A stretch of DNA of 6,510 bases from an uncultured Chitinophagaceae bacterium (lineage in GTDB: Bacteria; Bacteroidota; Bacteroidia; Chitinophagales; Chitinophagaceae): contig CAMPGG010000202.1 in assembly GCA_946885335.1 (NCBI GenBank), forward strand, positions 1 to 6,510. Direction: 5' to 3'. Under the pieces are notes generated by a model, which was not told the origin of the DNA, searched no databases, and saw only the letters and a list, made by a program, of their open reading frames with translations. Positions 5,034-6,510 of this stretch are shown here, one piece after another; the stretch's first letter is position 1, and every line of letters starts with the position of its first letter. Position numbers and translations under genes: made by a program.

Positions 5034-5288
5034 TTTGTCATTTGTTTGTACACTAAACTCTTTTAACCATTCAACATATTCGTCAATCAATAATTTTTTA
5101 GGCGGTGCATATGGTTAGTTCAGTGCGCATACACTTGACAGTAAGACGGTAATTTCGCCGTGAGTGTTTAGGATTAGTCCTTCAATAGGGTGACAAATTC
5201 CACGATATACATCGGGGCAATCAAGTTTGACAAGTTTAAGATGATTAGTTTTGTTGGTTCTTCAAATCAATTACTTATTAATTATACA
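5034..5288 (+). other. Intergenic region with a possible minus-strand gene remnant
   Basis: No plus-strand gene is convincing here; a GTG at 5190 could extend the next gene, but the added residues do not resemble its family. On the minus strand one frame is open from 5261 to 5118, broken once by TAA at 5117-5115, and open again from 5114 to the TGA at 5021-5019. The second part reads PYAPPKK, then LLIDEYVEWLKEF and SVQTNDK, which has the look of a real C-terminal helix. No start codon lies in place. There is also a small hairpin, GACGG(T)...(C)GCCGTG, near 5145-5161. I cannot name the remnant. Confidence 0.3.
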
Positions 5289-5654
5289 ATGATGTCAAAT
5301 ACAGAAACAGCAAAAAAGTTTAGACATGAGCAGGTACAATACATTGAATTTCTTTCAAAAGATATACAACGTGCCAGGGCGTTTTATTCAAATTGTTTCA
5401 GTTGGAAATTCACTGATTATGGGCCTGCTTACACCGCATTTGAAGGAGACTTTGTTGATGGTGGATTTACAACAGGTGAACCGGTTAGGGGATCTGTTTT
5501 AGTAATTCTATATTCTGATGATATTGATGCGACTAAACGCAAAGTTGAAAAGGCCGGCGGTATAATTACAAAAGATATATTTACTTTTCCCGGTGGCAAA
5601 CGATTTCATTTTACTGATCCAGATGGCTATGAACTAGCTGTATGGTCAGAATAA
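5289..5654 (+). CDS. VOC-family protein (glyoxalase/bleomycin-resistance fold)
   Basis: From ATG 5289 the product has 121 residues, a normal single VOC protein made of two beta-alpha-beta-beta-beta modules. Module 1 contains QVQYIEFLSKDIQRARAFYS (15-34) followed by CFSWKFTDYGPAYTAF (36-51). Module 2 contains VLVILYSDDIDATKRKVEKA (70-89), then GGIITKDIFTFPGG and RFHFTDPDGYELAVWSE (105-121). The strong motifs DYGPxYTAF and FPGGKRFHFTDPDGYELAVWSE-like ending define a common bacterial subgroup of unknown substrate. The metal ligand that VOC enzymes carry in the first strand (usually His) is Tyr18 here. Glu20, His107 and Glu115 remain, so catalysis by the usual route is doubtful. The start at 5289 (or 5292) is chosen because residues from the upstream GTG 5190 look non-homologous. 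It should be cytoplasmic and dimeric. The PdxH-like gene follows after 63 bases. Confidence 0.88.
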   Translation: MMSNTETAKKFRHEQVQYIEFLSKDIQRARAFYSNCFSWKFTDYGPAYTAFEGDFVDGGFTTGEPVRGSVLVILYSDDIDATKRKVEKAGGIITKDIFTFPGGKRFHFTDPDGYELAVWSE

Positions 5655-5717
5655 AGATTAACTGTTCTTGATTCAATTAACCCCCAGTAATTATTTTTTC
5701 TTCTAAAAGAATTTAGA

Positions 5718-6299
5718 ATGGAAACTTCACCAGTAGAAATTTTTAATAAGTGGTTTGGCGAAGAATTAAACCTGACAAAGGTTAGTATTCCGACTGCTTG
5801 TTGCCTATCAACTATTGGCACAGACAATTACCCAAATGCAAGGTTTGTTTCATTCAAAGGAATTGTTGAAAACAACTTTATTATTACAGGAACATTGACT
5901 TCAAGAAAAGGACTTGAAATTATTGAAAATAATAAAGTGGCTTTAACTTTTTGGTGGACATCAACCGAAAGACAAGTGAGAATACAAGGAAACGCAACAC
6001 AAATAAGTAATCAACTTGCAGACAAATATTTTGCTGAACGTAACAGAGACAGCCAAATTGTTTCTATTGTTAGCAACCAGGGACAGACAATTAACGACAT
6101 CGAAACTTTAAACAAAAAATACCAAGAAACTGAATCAAACTTTTATAACCAACTATTGACAAGACCTGAAAATTGGAGTGGCTATTCAATTCAACCAATT
6201 AGAATTGAGTTTTTAGAATTTAATCCAACACGTTTTCACAACAGAAAATTATACCAACTAATAAATGGACAATGGACTAAAACAGAGTTACAACCTTAA
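5718..6299 (+). CDS. Pyridoxamine 5'-phosphate oxidase-like flavoprotein (PdxH-related, short form)
   Basis: The product has 193 residues against about 210-220 for PdxH. The family order is complete from the split barrel on: FNKWFGEEL (9-17), STIGTDNYPNARFVSFKGI (31-49; FMN phosphate Arg42), then FIITGTLTSRKGLEI (54-68), VALTFWWTSTERQVRIQG (74-91), ADKYFAERNRDSQIVSIVS (101-119), PENWSGYSIQPIRIEFLEF (150-168) and TRFHNRKLYQ (171-180). Arg172 and His174 match the RxH pair (RLHDR in E. coli PdxH) that binds the substrate phosphate and ring. Unlike normal PdxH, it lacks the first 15-20 residues (R-x-x-Y...L), has WSGY for WGGY and FLEF for FWQG. It could be a genuine PNP/PMP oxidase using FMN and oxygen in vitamin B6 metabolism, or a diverged paralogue. 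I leave the symbol open. Start ATG 5718 is preceded by an A/T-rich leader. Confidence 0.85.
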   Translation: METSPVEIFNKWFGEELNLTKVSIPTACCLSTIGTDNYPNARFVSFKGIVENNFIITGTLTSRKGLEIIENNKVALTFWWTSTERQVRIQGNATQISNQLADKYFAERNRDSQIVSIVSNQGQTINDIETLNKKYQETESNFYNQLLTRPENWSGYSIQPIRIEFLEFNPTRFHNRKLYQLINGQWTKTELQP

Positions 6300-6304
6300 A
6301 CGAA

Positions 6305-6397
6305 TTATACCGGTTCAGATAAATTCATCTTACCATTTACACCGTCATTATAACTTAAGGCAATTGTTTCATTGGCAGGAAACCACCGGGCAGGCAT
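6305..6397 (-). other. Small minus-strand reading frame, possible gene remnant
   Basis: A 30-codon frame runs from ATG 6397 to TAA 6305 and reads MPARWFPANETIALSYNDGV and then NGKMNLSEPV. Its composition is protein-like and it lies alone in the 163-base gap after the PdxH-like gene. It is too short to identify and may be chance or the tail of a lost gene. Confidence 0.2.
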
Positions 6398-6406
6398 AAT
6401 AAAAAT

Positions 6407-6414
6407 TAATTTTG
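6407..6414 (+). promoter_or_regulatory. Possible -7 element before the gene at the right edge
   Basis: TAATTTTG fits TAnnTTTG exactly and lies 49 bases before ATG 6463. No good -33 TTG is present. The following leader holds a perfect 6-bp hairpin, CAACCA-GCTT-TGGTTG (6428-6443), which is not followed by a T-run and so is not a terminator. Confidence 0.35.
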
Positions 6415-6462
6415 TATTTTGGTTTTACAACCAGCTTTGGTTGCCTGGGTTTATTATAAGTT

Positions 6463-6510
6463 ATGAAAGATGAAATAGAACAATTAATACCATTAATAAA
6501 GACCGGCAAA
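6463..6510 (+). CDS. 5' end of an unidentified gene, cut by the window edge
   Basis: ATG 6463 opens 16 codons that read MKDEIEQLIPLIKTGK and stay open to the edge. There is no signal peptide. The segment looks like an N-terminal amphipathic helix. The AT-rich leader and a possible -7 element upstream support a real start, but nothing can be said about function. Confidence 0.45.
   Translation, partial: MKDEIEQLIPLIKTGK

Noticed and set aside
5100..5170. Integron attC-like or recombination site suggested by GTTAG and a short hairpin
   Set aside because: No paired R'/R'' boxes with a long imperfect palindrome could be laid out, and no integrase or cassette repeat is present.
5680..5715. TTCTT-CTAA-AAGAA hairpin between the VOC and PdxH-like genes as a terminator
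   Set aside because: The 5-bp A/T stem is weak and no T-run follows it.
1..6510. CRISPR array, tRNA, rRNA or complete insertion sequence
   Set aside because: No regularly spaced repeats, cloverleaf candidates or transposase with inverted ends were found. The only long repeat is the regulator-target duplication.

Overview
The window looks like a piece of a Bacteroidota chromosome, probably from the Sphingobacteriia/Chitinophagia side. It is AT-rich. Start codons follow A-rich leaders without Shine-Dalgarno sequences. Two promoters carry a TAnnTTTG-like -7 element, as in this phylum. Several proteins have short signal peptides ending in SQG, AQ or CAQ, and the gene families (DUF6326, secreted DinB, small barrel-like proteins) fit. 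The lineage is an inference from style; there is no rRNA or marker gene.

Left edge (1-846, minus strand): the first 28 codons of a secreted protein gene that runs off the window, preceded by a secreted two-domain protein with ABM/dimeric alpha-beta-barrel character. They probably form one transcript.

Centre (about 900-3422, plus strand): an ancient duplication of a two-gene cassette made of a Crp/Fnr-type regulator followed by a small secreted barrel-like protein. Copy 1 keeps the target gene whole (1122-1754), but its regulator is reduced to the last 26 residues around the recognition helix (970-1050). Copy 2 keeps the regulator whole (2511-3101), but its target gene is cut to 80 codons (3180-3422). 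Between regulator end and target start both copies share a 22-base identical block holding a near-palindrome of the Crp/Fnr 5-4-5 type (TTAAC-TTAA-GTGAA). In both copies its centre lies 29.5 bp upstream of a -7-like element, which places it near -40, the class II activator position. The surviving regulator of copy 2 may therefore drive the surviving target of copy 1, in trans over about 2 kb. Both copies also carry a perfect 10-11 bp inverted repeat running from the -7 region to the start codon. A DUF6326 membrane protein gene follows copy 1 in the same frame, without a normal start codon.

Right half (3517-6510, plus strand): a UPF0303/HbpS-like protein closely followed by a DUF952 protein; an exported DinB-fold protein; a VOC-family protein; a short divergent PdxH-like flavoprotein; and the first 16 codons of an unidentified gene. 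Two gene-poor stretches here (5034-5288 and 6300-6462) have minus-strand reading frames that may be gene remnants.

The most interesting element is the regulator/operator/barrel cassette and its reciprocal decay. No CRISPR array, tRNA, rRNA or complete insertion sequence was seen.
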